From Rhynchopus sp. YZ270_cl-10 (lineage: Eukaryota; Euglenozoa; Diplonemea; Diplonemida; Diplonemidae): DNA of 64,000 nt. Positions 28,575 through 40,700 of the stretch are shown in pieces. How positions within the stretch are numbered: position 1 is the first letter of the stretch; the number at the start of each line of letters is the position of its first letter. Below the pieces are notes generated by a model. That model was not told the DNA's origin. It did not search any database and worked only from the letters and a program-made list of their open reading frames with translations. The DNA is taken from the NCBI GenBank assembly GCA_964035575.1, contig OZ037921.1, forward strand, positions 1,074,501-1,138,500. The letters run 5' to 3'. Made by a program: the position numbers and the translations under genes.

Positions 28575-28658
28575 AACAAACACCAGAGGGGTAAAAACTA
28601 AGGTGGAGTTTGGGATTTCAAAACTATATGGAGGGTTTTTACCCCACCGATGTTTGTT
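28575..28658. repeat. Foldback in 3' flank of copy 4
   Basis: Same element as at 27054-27140, slightly shorter. It has the terminal pairs AACAAACACC / TGTTTGTT and GGGGTAAA / TTTACCCC. Confidence 0.6.
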
Positions 28659-28947
28659 GCCTTACTGAAATTTTGCTTTTATTTCTTGCAGCTTGCCTGG
28701 GTAACTCCACACGGGAAGGCACGTACAGATAGATGCACATGTCTCTCGTTGTGGGAGTGGGTTGGCGCGAAGCATAACCATCTGTTTTTGTGCGGGAAGG
28801 TGGGAGGACCTCTAACTGGGCGAGGAGTTATCTCTTGTTATTGCAAATGACAACACATCTCGTTTCCTTCACAAACACCACCCCACCCCTCTTCCACCTG
28901 CCCTCCCCACACACCTGTCCCCACAGAACAGAGTCACCCCCCTGAAC

Positions 28948-30018
28948 ATGGACATCACAGGACACTTCGAGTCAGCAAGCTGTGTGATCGAAGTGGACGG
29001 GAGCGACACCCTTGCACAGGTGAAGGGGAAGCTTGTTGCGGAGCTTGGCGTGCCACGTGCTCGGGGTGTTGGTGTGCGGATGAGAGGCGGTGGCGACATC
29101 GGCAACGACGACTTGCGCATCTGCGACACGGTGATGGATGAGGGATGTGCCGTTGAGCTGTACTATGCTGGTGCCAACATCACTCCTGGGGTGATACCAT
29201 GTTCGGTTAACACTTACGCACTTACTCTCTCCCCGTGTGATAGGTACCTTGCAGTGATGCCAAGCGATAAACGTGTGTTCATCTACGACACGGAAACACA
29301 TGAGTGCCTCTGCCAATTCACTTGCGACGACTCTTCGTTCGCAGCGTTCTCGCCGTGCAGTGAGTGGTCGTGTGTCAACCACGTCACACATTGTGCTGAA
29401 GTTCATGACGTGAAGACAGGTGCATTGCTGCACTCCTTTAGAGATGAAGGCGATGTGAGGACCACGGCATGGTCACCCTGTGGAACAAAGCTGTTGTCGT
29501 ACTGCGCGGGTAAGGGTTTGCAGGTGTGGGACATTGCAACAGGCGTTGTTGTGCATGAATGGGACCATATTGTTAAGTCCCACTCCGTCTTGGTTGTGGC
29601 AGGCGACAGGGTGGCGATGTATGGCCTGTACACCGTTACTGTTTGGGACTACACGACAGGGGTAGAGGTGCTTGTTGTGGAATGCCCTTCTCATGTTAAA
29701 TATGTATCACTGTCACCAAACCAACGTTTCATTGCAGCGTGCAGCACCAAATGTGTGCGTGTGTGGCATATCGAAACAGGTGAATGTGTATTTGAAGACA
29801 ACTCAGAGAACGACTGGACTGATGTTGCTGTGTCGAACGACATCGTTGCTGCCTACTCGGGGTCATTACGCGTGTGGTCCATCTCAACAGGGAAACAACT
29901 GCTGGTCCGTCAATGTGTCTATTCTAGGTCCAGCCTTGCAATCAGCAGCTGTGGTGGTGTGGTGATGTATGGAGGGAACAGGCGTGTTGACATTGTTGAC
30001 ATCTCAGACCTGTCTTGA
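28948..30018 (+). CDS. Ubiquitin-like/WD40 propeller protein, family copy 5
   Basis: The 356-residue protein is the shortest member because blade 2 lacks residues (CSEWSCVNHVTHC) and blade 6 is trimmed (AAYSGSLRVWSIS). Blade 1 (SDKRVFIYDTETHE) and blade 4 (GLYTVTVWDYTTG) resemble copy 4. The Ubl has Gln (LAQVKGKL) as in copies 1 and 7. The acceptor lies 21 bases upstream. The C-terminus is DISDLS rather than DISHLS. The frame is intact and ends in TGA. Confidence 0.85.
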   Translation: MDITGHFESASCVIEVDGSDTLAQVKGKLVAELGVPRARGVGVRMRGGGDIGNDDLRICDTVMDEGCAVELYYAGANITPGVIPCSVNTYALTLSPCDRYLAVMPSDKRVFIYDTETHECLCQFTCDDSSFAAFSPCSEWSCVNHVTHCAEVHDVKTGALLHSFRDEGDVRTTAWSPCGTKLLSYCAGKGLQVWDIATGVVVHEWDHIVKSHSVLVVAGDRVAMYGLYTVTVWDYTTGVEVLVVECPSHVKYVSLSPNQRFIAACSTKCVRVWHIETGECVFEDNSENDWTDVAVSNDIVAAYSGSLRVWSISTGKQLLVRQCVYSRSSLAISSCGGVVMYGGNRRVDIVDISDLS

Positions 30019-30236
30019 ATCATCTTCCACAAAGGATGTGGGAGTGGGTTGGCGCGAAGCACAACTACCTGTTATCGTGCGGGAAGGTGGGAGGACCTCT
30101 AACTGGGCGAGGAGTTATCTCTCTTGTTTTTGCAAATGACAACACATCTCGTTTCCTTCACAAACACCACCCCACCCCTCTTCCACCTGCCCTCCCCACA
30201 CACCTGTCCCCACAGAACAGAGTTACCCCCCTGAAC

Positions 30237-31379
30237 ATGGACATCACAGGACACTTCGAGTCAGCAAGCTGTGTGATCGAAGTGGACGGGAGCGACACCC
30301 TTGCACACGTGAAGGGGAAGCTTGTTGCGGAGCTTGGCGTGCCACGTGCTCGGGGTGTTGGTGTGCGGATGAGAGGCGGTGGCGACATCGGCAACGACGA
30401 CTTGCGCATCTGCGACACGGTGATGGATGAGGGCTGTGCCGTTGAGCTGTACTATGCTGGTGCCAACATCACTCCTGGGGTCATACCATGTTCGGTTAAC
30501 ACTTGCGCGCTTACTCTCTCCCCGTGTGATAGGTACCTTGCTGTGATGTGTCGGCAGAATGTGTCCATCTTCGACACGGAAACACACGAGTGCTTGTGCC
30601 GCTTCCCTTGTCTGCCTTCTTGCGACCCGGTATTCTCGCCGTGCAGTGAGTGGATCTCATCTGTCAACAGGGACACACAGTGTGCTGAAGTTCATGACGT
30701 GAAGACAGGTGCATTGAAGCACTCCTTTGGAGATGACGGTGATGTGAGGAAGAAGGTATGGTCACCCTGTGGAACAAAGCTGTTGTCGTGCTGCAAGAGC
30801 AAGGGTTTGCAGGTGTGGGACATTGCAACAGGCGTTGTTGTGCATGAATGGAGCCACATTGTGGAGTGTCGCGACGTCATGGTTGTGAAAGGTAGCAGGC
30901 TGGTTCGGAAGAACGGTAGATGCATCACCATCTGGGACTACACGACAGGGGTGGAGGTGCTTGTTCTTACGAACCCTCATTCTGTTAAATATGTGGCACT
31001 ATCACCGAACCAGCGTTTCATTGCAGCGATTTGCAACAACTGTGTGCGTGTCTGGAACATCGAAACAGCTCAATGTGTGGTAGAAAATTTCGGACAGTAC
31101 TCCGGAACTCGCGTTGCTGTCTCGAATGACATTGTTGCTGCCTACACTTCATGGGTTATGAGCTTGTGGTCCATTTCAACAGGGGAACAACTGTTGTTTC
31201 GTGACTTAGAAACACACAGTTCTCGCGGTGTTGCAATCAGCAGCTGTGGTGGTGTGGTGATCTACGGAACGACCGACGCTATTAAGATTGTTGACATCTC
31301 ACACCTGTCTTTGAACCCATCTTCCACAAAGGAACGGTGCCAATCTAATTTTGCTTCTCTTTCCTCCTTGCCTGGATAG
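30237..31379 (+). CDS. Ubiquitin-like/WD40 propeller protein, family copy 6, extended C-terminus
   Basis: The 380-residue protein has a standard Ubl and seven blades, with loops close to copy 3 (CRFPCLPSCDPVFSPCSEW and NGRCITIWDY). At the end the family sequence CACCTGTCTTGA has become CACCTGTCTTTGA. The extra T shifts the frame past the normal stop and adds about 19 residues encoded by the former 3' flank, ending at TAG 31379. The propeller itself is complete, so the protein is probably functional. The acceptor lies 21 bases upstream. Confidence 0.82.
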   Translation: MDITGHFESASCVIEVDGSDTLAHVKGKLVAELGVPRARGVGVRMRGGGDIGNDDLRICDTVMDEGCAVELYYAGANITPGVIPCSVNTCALTLSPCDRYLAVMCRQNVSIFDTETHECLCRFPCLPSCDPVFSPCSEWISSVNRDTQCAEVHDVKTGALKHSFGDDGDVRKKVWSPCGTKLLSCCKSKGLQVWDIATGVVVHEWSHIVECRDVMVVKGSRLVRKNGRCITIWDYTTGVEVLVLTNPHSVKYVALSPNQRFIAAICNNCVRVWNIETAQCVVENFGQYSGTRVAVSNDIVAAYTSWVMSLWSISTGEQLLFRDLETHSSRGVAISSCGGVVIYGTTDAIKIVDISHLSLNPSSTKERCQSNFASLSSLPG

Positions 31380-31667
31380 CACCACGGGCAGATCTGTGAA
31401 AATAGACACTTCAAAAATTTCTCTCACTTTTTTTTTGGCACGAGCAGCTTAGAGTCAACTTATAAACTTTTCTCTTTTTGTACTTCTCACAAAATTTCAA
31501 AACCGCCCCCTTTTACCTTTACCACCTACTGCACCCACAACATCACATCCAGGAGAGTCATGGGGGGCTGACCCACTTTCGCCACTTTCCCCCTCCTCCC
31601 CCTCCTCCTCCTCCTCCCCTCCTCCTCACCTCATTTTCTTCACTAAACGATGTCCCACGCTCGGCAG
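31380..31667. promoter_or_regulatory. Spacer, family A fragment and acceptor for the giant kinesin
   Basis: A family A relic (CACGAGCAGCTTAGAGTCAACTTATAAACTTTTC) lies at about 31438-31475. CTGACCCACTTT at about 31570 is half of the perfect palindrome found at 45456. A long CT-rich tract follows to about 31640. The first AG after it is in CTCGGCAG (31666-31667), downstream of the first in-frame ATG. Confidence 0.5.
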
Positions 31668-31730
31668 GGGCGTTGGCAGGTTGGGCACCGACAAGGTTCG
31701 AAGAGTAGTTCTGTGGGTCTGCCGTTTGAG

Positions 31731-34700
31731 ATGTCACCACAAAGGGGGCTGAAGCGACAACGTTCGGTGGATGTTAATGTGGAGGTGTGGGTTCGGGTAC
31801 GTCCGTTGTCGGGGCAGGAGCAGAAGCTGGATCGTCAGCAGCGTGTTGCGCACCACCACAACTGCGTCCGGCTGTACTCCGCGCAGCATGGTGGGGGTGT
31901 CACCATCTTCAACCCCGCAGCACAAAGCCCTGCAGCGACCTACCGCTCCTTTGGTGTCGACCGTTGCCTTTGGTCTGCCGACGCCAACCTCCCCTCCAAA
32001 ACTGGAGCACAAAGTGTCACCCAATCGGACCTCTACACTCCAATCGGCACTTCCATCCAACAGGTCATCGATGGGTTCAACCTCACCATCATGGCATACG
32101 GCCAGGTCGGCAGTGGTAAAACCCATACGATGTTTGGGGGTGACAAAAGCGAGCGTGGTGTCATCCACCGCGCTGTATCGGACCTCCTCAAGGCAGCGTT
32201 GCACTTCAATGGATGCCACAAACACCGTTTTTTCTGCCTCGAAATCGGCGCCGCATCTGTCCACAAGAACGAAGCGTACGACCTCCTAAAGACCCCTGCA
32301 GGGTCTCCTGGAAGAAAGGGAATGCCGACACATCTCTCCCCTATGCCGGTTCACGTCACCGCCCCTGCTGCTGGAGTGACTTCCTCCGACGAAAGGGTCG
32401 TTCATTTACCAGACATGACATGGCACTCTGTATTTTCCGAAGACGACGCACAACGGTACCTATCCATGGCACAGCAGAGACGGCAGCCAAATGCACATTG
32501 CATTGTGATGGTGCGTGCCGTGAAAAGCTATGCCACATCACCTCATGGGGTGGTAGGTGCAAGACACCATGCTGTAGGTGCAAACGAAGACGATCCTAAC
32601 CGTACTGCAAGCAGCACACTGTGTTTTGTGGACTTAGCTGGGGCAGAGGATCTGCGAAAAGGTGAGAGCACCGCGGCGTTCACTTCTGAGGCGGTGGCGA
32701 ACAACAAAAGCCTCTCTGTCCTCCGCCTCGTTCTCGAACGTCTCGCTGCCGCCAGCAAAGACCGCTTCGCTGCAGAGCTTAGCCCCCCATACCGTGAATC
32801 AGTTCTCACCAAAATGCTGGTAAACAGCCTCGGAGGGAACTGCAGGACCATCCTCATCGCTCACGTCAGCCCGCATCCAAGCTGCTATCAAGGTACCTAC
32901 AATACACTGCGTTTTGCAGATGCAGCGAAGGCAGTGTTGTGCAGTGTGTCCTTCGCAGTACCGTCTCCAGCATGCGACGAAAGGGTGCACGAACTGCGGA
33001 GGGCCCTAGAAGACCCATGGTTGGATGAGGCGCACCGCAGTGCCTTGCAGCATATGCTAACAGACGAGATGGATGAAATGGCGCAGTACGACACAAGACT
33101 GCAGAGATTGGCGTCAAATAGTCAGCAGGTCATTGCACATCGAAAGGTACAGCAGGATATTGTACAGAAATACAACACGGTCACCGCTAATACTGGACAG
33201 CAAACCAACGAAATCGATGCACAACTCGAAGAAGCGCAAGGAACCATGAAACGCCTTATGGACAGACTGCACCTCCTTGAAAGCAAAACCAAAGGTCGGC
33301 AGACCGCTGCCAGTCTTGCTATCATTGAAGCAGAACGCGACGTGCTCCGCTCCCAACTCGAAAAAGCAGCGGAAGAAAAAACCGTTCTCAGGGACCTCAA
33401 AAACAGCCTCATGAGAAAGCTTGCCACCATGACCCTCGACACCGTCAGCACCGACGAAGACCTTCTCGAACGCTCCCCATCCCCTCGCACCCACGAATAC
33501 CAACAACACAACGACACTGCCACTTTACCCAGCAGCTCACCACCCTTTTTACCTTGGAGCGAACCCCCTCTGAGACACGCACAAAACAGCATTGTTCCTT
33601 TTCAAGAAGACGGAGGCGGAGTCGGAGTCGGTAGTGGAGGAGGGGACTATATCGAACCAGGTGTGGTGCCGGATGTATGGATAGCATCGTTGGCAGCGTT
33701 GTCGGTTCGCGTGGAGAAGGTGGTGGACGATGGAGATGTGGGGGAGGCGAAACAGCTTGCGGTCGTTGCGAATGAAATGGCTGCGGCGCACCCAAAGTTT
33801 CGTGGCCTGCTTCACGCTGTCGCGCAGAGGCTTGACTCCGTTCTCCTCCTCGACAACGCACCACCACCGCACGACACACTCTACGGCCGTTCTGGCAGTG
33901 CCGACGCATATGAAGGCCACGAGGTCCACTCCGCCGCCGTCCGCGTCACCTCGCTCCTCGCACAGCTCTCCACAGCCGAATCGGAGGCCTCCAAATACAT
34001 GAAAGAGGTCGGCCTCCTCCAGGTCCGCGTCCACGAACTCACCGCAAGCTGCACCAGATTGGTCACCTCTGCGATGGAAGCCAGGAAGCACGACCTCAAC
34101 CCTGCTGCAGCAGCGGCGTTGGCGGCAGGGCTTGCAGAGGTCAACTTTTTGGAGTTCACCTCTACCCAGGGCGCCATGCAGCAACAACAACACGAGGGCA
34201 ACGACATCCGCGTCAACCTCCAAGCATTTAAAGGCGCTGTGCAGGCAGTCTTCCGCACCGACACATACCTCAGCATCCTACCCCCTGCAGCAAAGGCGTC
34301 TCTACAACGCATGCACACCCTCATGGAAAGGATGGACCATCGAGGGGACGTCTCCGGCCAGCTTGCAGTAGTCCGAGCTGAGATGCGTGCCGGACGACGT
34401 GATGTAGGTACATTCTGCGACGTCTCCGTCACCCTCGACACTGTTAAACACGAAACCGCTCTTCTTCGAGCAGCATCTCCAGCACCTCGCGCACAACGCC
34501 TCCTAGGGGCGGCTCCGATGCCAAGAAGAAGTACGCACAGCGACCTCCCGGCGGCCACCTCATCTGCAGCAGCGTTGGCAGTGGTGGTGCGGAGGGACGA
34601 CACAGCGGGGGAGAAGGTAAAGGAGGTGAGCGCTGCGTTTACCGACTGTGGTGCGCCGCAGGCAGCGGCGTTGTCAGATGAGGCTGGCAGGAGGCTTGCC

Positions 34701-37700
34701 CTAGGGGATTGTGTAGGGGCTGCTGCAGCGTTGCATGCCGCCGCTGCGGCAGGGGCGGCGGATTTGACAATGAGTGTGACACCGCATACCACACCAACAC
34801 GCTTGGCAGGTCTGTTAGCGGAGCTGGCAGAGCTGCAGCGTGCGCTGTCTCGAGGGGAGTTCATAGAGGTGGTGGAGGTGGAGAGGGTGCGTGACCATGC
34901 TTGTCTGTTGTCAGGGCTGGGGCCAGGGTGTGCGGAGCAGACGATGTCTCAGCTGGCGGCGTTGTGTGGAGAGGTGTCTGTGCAGGAGCTTGCGATGCGT
35001 GCGGCGGCGGCAGGAAGGAGGCATCCGGTGCTGGCAGGGTTTGCGAGGGAGATGACGACGTTGCTGCAGAGCAACAATGCAGACGGTGCGCGGGGTGCGG
35101 CAGAGCGTGCGGTGGAGGCGTTGGTTGTGACACGGCATGCGGCGTTGGAGGTGGGCGAGGCGGTGCGTGCGGTCTCCGTGCAGGGCAACAACCCTACCAA
35201 AATCATAGAACGCGCTGCAGACGCAACAAAGCACGCAAGACTGCAACACGCCGCATCCCCGGTGGCCACCTTGCTCAGCACTGCGGAGGCAGGTCTAGGC
35301 AGCGCGCTATGCCACGTACAGCAGTACACCCCACACCATGCGGTCGATGACATGCGAGCAGCAGTGGCTGCAGTGGGGAAGGCGACGTGTACTGGGGTAG
35401 CGTCGGCTGCGGTGTTGGCAAGAAAGCTGGCTGCGTCTTGTGCAGAGATGCGGGGACGGGCTGCAGCGACAGCAGCGCCACATGACATACAAGCACTCTC
35501 CTCTGCTGCAGCGGATATGGCGCAGGAGGCAACCTTTGCGGCAGAAGCTTGCCACCCAGGCGCGCTTCTGACCGGAGCTTTGGAGGTCTGTGCGGAAAAG
35601 CTTCGCCACGCATCCGACGCACTGCGGCACGGCGTTGTGACACAGGATGCATGCGAGGCATTAGGCAAGGCAGGTGCCGCAGCGTGGTCCGCAGCAGAAG
35701 GGCACAACCTCCTCAAGAAGGCGACAGCAACGCTCACCACCGCCGCCACCACTATGGTGTCCGGCGACGTCATCGCCGCCTCCACCCTGCTGAGAGAGGC
35801 TGTGGCGAGCTTGGAGTCTGCAGAAAACGGGGCTCAGAGCACTGCAGGGTCGGCCATGGTCAAATCCATCACATCACGTCTCCGCTCTGTCATGCAAAAG
35901 GAGAGCAACAACGTCACTGCTGCAGAGGTCACTAGGATACGCAAGGACCTTTCCGTCGCATCTGGCGAGCCTGGAGCTGACGAAATCGCGGCACGTGTCG
36001 TTGCCGAGCGCTTAAACGAATTACTCCGTGGGCTCGACGCCAACGCTCCACTACCCGAATTGGTCACCATCGTGAAGGCCACTATGACAGAGGCTGCAGA
36101 AGTCGCGGAGGGGACTGGGCTAGAGGAGGCCTCTGCCATGGCTTTGCAGGCACGCCTTGAGGGCATCCAGGCAGCGTCTCTGTCAACACCACCAGATCCT
36201 CTACAGGTAGCCGAGGTTGTCTCGGGTCTGGCACGCCTCGGCTCCGCACCCGGCGTCTTAGGGAACGGCCTCGCTGCGGCCTCTGCAACCCTAGCGTCCG
36301 ATGCAGACGTCACAAAGGCACTGTCGGCCTGCTCCACCGCACTGTCCGCAAACACATCCCTCATTGCCGCAGCCCGCACCTTGGATGAGATGAAGAGTGG
36401 GCACATCGATGCAACCGAGTTGGTTCTGTTGAGTGGCGAGGTGTCGCTCATTGCTGGGTCTCTTGGGGAGGACGGCAAAGAGCTGGCGGAGTTGGGTGCA
36501 CAGATGTTTGCAGCAGCGCAGGGTGGAGGTGCTGGAGGTGCTGGCGGTGAAGGAGGTGTTGCCGAACAGCAACACCACGTGGCCCTGCTGTCGAAGGAGC
36601 TATCCCGCGCTGCAGGTCTGTCCTCTCCTGAGGAAGACATGAAGGAGTACGTCGCCGAGCTCGGCACCCTCCTCCGCAGCGGCAACGACAGTACCGACCC
36701 TGCACATAAGGCCACCGTGCTGGACCGTCTCCAGAAGATGATGAAGCTGACGTCCAAACCCGAAGAAAAGTCGTTCTACGCAGGGCTTCATGAGATGTTG
36801 TCTCAACAGTCTCGACCAGGTGTCGGCCGCCGTCAACGGAATGATGCAGGGGAGGATGTGGACAGCGAGGTCGGGCAAGACCATGCGGTGCCGTCTCTCG
36901 CAGCGACGCAGGTGTTGAGTGAAGGCGATTTGACAGATTCGTTCCGGAACAACTTTGGGGTGCCTTTGCTTTCAAGCGGTCACCAGCTCCTTCAGGACGG
37001 CCAGAGGGGCGTTCTGCACGCCGTAGAGGAACAGCTCCGGCATGGCGACACTGACTCCTTGGTACTTTCCGAGATGACGACACAACGCAATGCAGGTCCA
37101 CCCTCTGCTGCCGTTCCGCCTGCAAGCCTTGCTGCATTGGAAGCCATCTCACAGCTTATGTCAGCTGGCGTCGTTGGGAACGAAGCTGCAGTCTTAGCAG
37201 CCATCACCGAAGTGGAAACAATGCACCCACAGCTGACACCAATGCTGGCAGGAGTGGCGTCCGCAGTGTCCGCCACATCCACATCTACCTCTCAGGACAC
37301 TACAGAACCTTCGACCGCCAAGGAGACACGAACGTTAGCAGAACGGCTCCGTGCACATGATGTGTCAGCGTTGGAAGAGGCGAAGGCAGCAGCAAGCCGT
37401 ATGCGTTCTTCAAGCATCCGTCTGACCGGGTTAGCAGATGATGCGGACAGAGCCATCGCCGCAGGGGACATGGAGGAGCTAGCCCTCATTCTCGACGCCG
37501 CCTCTCGAGCGGACAGCGCACCACACGAGGTACCAGAGGTGAAGCACAATTTGCAGTCCCTTCGCGCTGCGGTCGTGACCCTACGTAATAAGGTTGCCGC
37601 TGGACAGAGCATCCCGAAGACTCATATGGAAGCGATCCTGGTGAAGGGGCTTTCCATAGGAGGGGTGCCTCCTGATGTTGTGGAGGCGACAGCGTCTTTT

Positions 37701-40700
37701 ATTGGTTTTGATGTGAGCAGGCACGGTGCGACTGCAGCACGTTCTGCAGGGAAGAGACATGGTGCTGAGGAGTTTGGGATCGCAGCAGGATGTCTTGAGG
37801 AAGGCGACGCAGTGCAGGCAGGGCGGGCATGCGAAGCTGTAGCATCTGCGTTGTGCTCCGCAAGGCTAGCTGTGGCGGGGGTGACAGATGCAGCATGGCT
37901 CGCCCTAGATGGTCGTACCGAAGCACTTCAATCCACCGCCGTCACCCTTGATGCAGTAGCAACCAAGCTGGCCCTCACCTCCACACCGCAAAGCATGCAC
38001 ACTGCCTGCACAGAGGCTGCCACCTCCTTGCGGGCACTCCACACCAAAGCGCTCAATGGACATTCCAATACCGATATTCACAAAGAAGTTTTGGATCTTG
38101 CAGCGTCACTGCAAAACCATCTCCACCTTGGCGCAAAGGGGCACGCTACCACCATGAGCAGCATCAGCAAATCATTGTCTGAGTTAGGGAAAGCGCTTGG
38201 ATCTGATCTGACCGACCGCGACATGGTAGCAGCACAGCTCAAATGGTTAGGCAAGGAGGCAAAGGGGCTTTCAAATGGCACCCTTTTAGGCCGTTCTGCG
38301 GCTTCATTTGTGAAAGAGTTGAGTGCGTTTGGGGTGAACGATGGTGATGCGGGGGCACGCTGTGTGCGTGCTGCTGCGAAGTTAAGGAATTCTGTCGATG
38401 CACAAGGGAACATCGCTGCGGCAGAGCGGTTGGTTTCCCAAGCAGAACAACACTTCCTTTCGGGAAGCATCTCAGACGGTCTCGACCTCCTTGGCCAGGC
38501 AGTCGACATCTCCTCAGCCTACAAAGCGACAGACGTCTACTCCGACCTCACCGAGCTCTCCGGCGCCCCCCTCACCACCCCTGCAGTCCTCCTCGCAGAA
38601 GGCGCCCACTCCATCTGCGCCTCCCTCCGCACCTTGTCTGGCAGCCCTACCCCCCAGCATCACGCCGCATCTGTATTGGTAGCGCGACTAAACAACCTTC
38701 CCGAAGAAGGTACCCCTCGAGACCGCGCTGCCATCATTGACACTGCATTGTCCGATGCTCTCGCAATATCGGGGGTGGCGGCGGCCGAATCCGAAACTAC
38801 TGCACTGCTTCTCAGCGAAAAGCTCTGGCAATTAGAGGAAGAGTCCGACCCTCTCACCGCCGCTGCAATGCGGGACGACGCTGTCTGCCTGGCGCAGCCT
38901 CTATCAGAAGGACCCGGCGTATTAGGCCCTGCAATGAAGCATGCTGTCTCGCTTATTTCCACGGAGGCGCCAGACTCTGCATTAATCGTTGAATCTTCGG
39001 CGACCGCGGTTACCAAGCTCCGCAGCATAGCAAACATTTTGGGAACTCCGTGTAGATACAGCGCAATGACTGTGACTGCAGACGAATTGAGTTTGCTAGG
39101 TGGCACTGCGTTGTCTGCGGTGAGTCTGCTGCCCGAAGAGGCAGGGACAGATGCGTTGAATTTAGCAGAACAGCTTAGCGCTGCTGCAGCGCAGGTAGGG
39201 AAAGGGTTGGGAGTAGACCTGCATGCACTACATCACGCTGCGGTGGAAGCGGCAGGGCTTTCAGTACGAAGTGAAAAGGTGGTGGCACTACGTGATTCTG
39301 AGCTTTTAGCGATGGCAGCGATGGCACGTAGTAAAGCAGAAGTGGACGGAAGTGGAGGAAACAAAGCGCTTCTCGACGCCGCCTCAGTCCTAGAATCTGC
39401 AGCACACACTGGGGACATAACCACTACCACCTTAGCTGCGGTAGCGACGGCATCTTCTGCAAATGGTGCATCCGTTCAGCTTGAAGCTCTCTCAGCAAAG
39501 ATCGGCACCCTCTCCACACACAGCCTCGGCACCTTAGGCAGCCTGCTCACAGAGGTGTCGACACTTACCACACAGCAACCTTCACTCCGTTCGCTTCTTC
39601 ATAGCGTTAAGGAGGATATCACTACGTATCTTGTTGGGAACAATGTAGAAAAGAGTTTAGATGCGGTATTAAAGCATGAGAAGCTAAATGAAGGAGACCG
39701 TTCTGAGATTGTCGCGGTAAAGGGAGAGGTTGTGACAACGATTTCAGCCTTATCTGATGCATGCGCCGCAGCGCTGCATTCAGACTGCAGTGAAGAGGCA
39801 AAGCGTGCGTTGCGTACTATATTGACTCTCTCAGAGGAGAACGATCCTTCGGGCGAAGCTGTCTTAGCTGCTGCAGAGGAGGCGATGCTTCATGGGTGCG
39901 CTGCTCCGTTGGTTGGAACACATTCTGCTGCGCTAAAAACCTCTCTTACCTTATTAGGAACAAAATGTCTCACTGCCGCACAACGTCGTGACGCACCTCC
40001 AGAACTTCGTCACTCCCTTCTGGACATCGCTGTATGCACTGCAATCAACGCTGAAGCCGATCCGACCATACGACAGACCATCAAACAGTCCACAAAAGGC
40101 TGTGATATGCAGTGCCTCCTCTCCAACCTCCCTGCACCTCCAGGATTGACCACGCTTCTTAATGCATGCACCCTTCAAGACGATGATGTAGTGGCCTCAA
40201 TGGAAGCAGAGATCCTTTCCTCGAGAACCCGGCTTATTGCGGCAGAATCTGCAGCAGAAGAGGCAGCGTCAGCTTTAGAAGCTCATGTAGAGGAGACAGA
40301 TGGTGCAGCATCGTCTCTTAGAGAGGAGTTAGCGTCAAAAACGAGGATGTACACCATGCTAGAAGAAAAGCTTGAGTCAGTAGAAGGAAAAAACGAAGAA
40401 AGGGGTGGAGAATTAGTTAAATTGGAAGATGCCTGCGCAGTGTTGGAGGCGCAGATGCAGGCAATGGAGCTGACGTTGTCGGAACGGACCTCAGAAGTGA
40501 CTGCAACAAAGGCCCACCTCGATGCCGCTGCCTCAGAGATTGCGGAGCATAAAACCGAGCTTCTTTCTGCACAAAACCGGATTGTGGAGCTGAATGCGAC
40601 GCACGAAGCTACAATCGAACAAACCAGAGTAGCAATGGACGTTGCAATGCAGGACACTACCCTCAACAAATCGACCCGCCAAGCCATCTCCGCCTCCATG

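Noticed and set aside
31650-31730. First in-frame ATG of the kinesin as the start
   Set aside because: It lies upstream of the first AG after the pyrimidine tract, so it would be spliced off. The next ATG (31731) starts just before the motor core. Left open pending cDNA.
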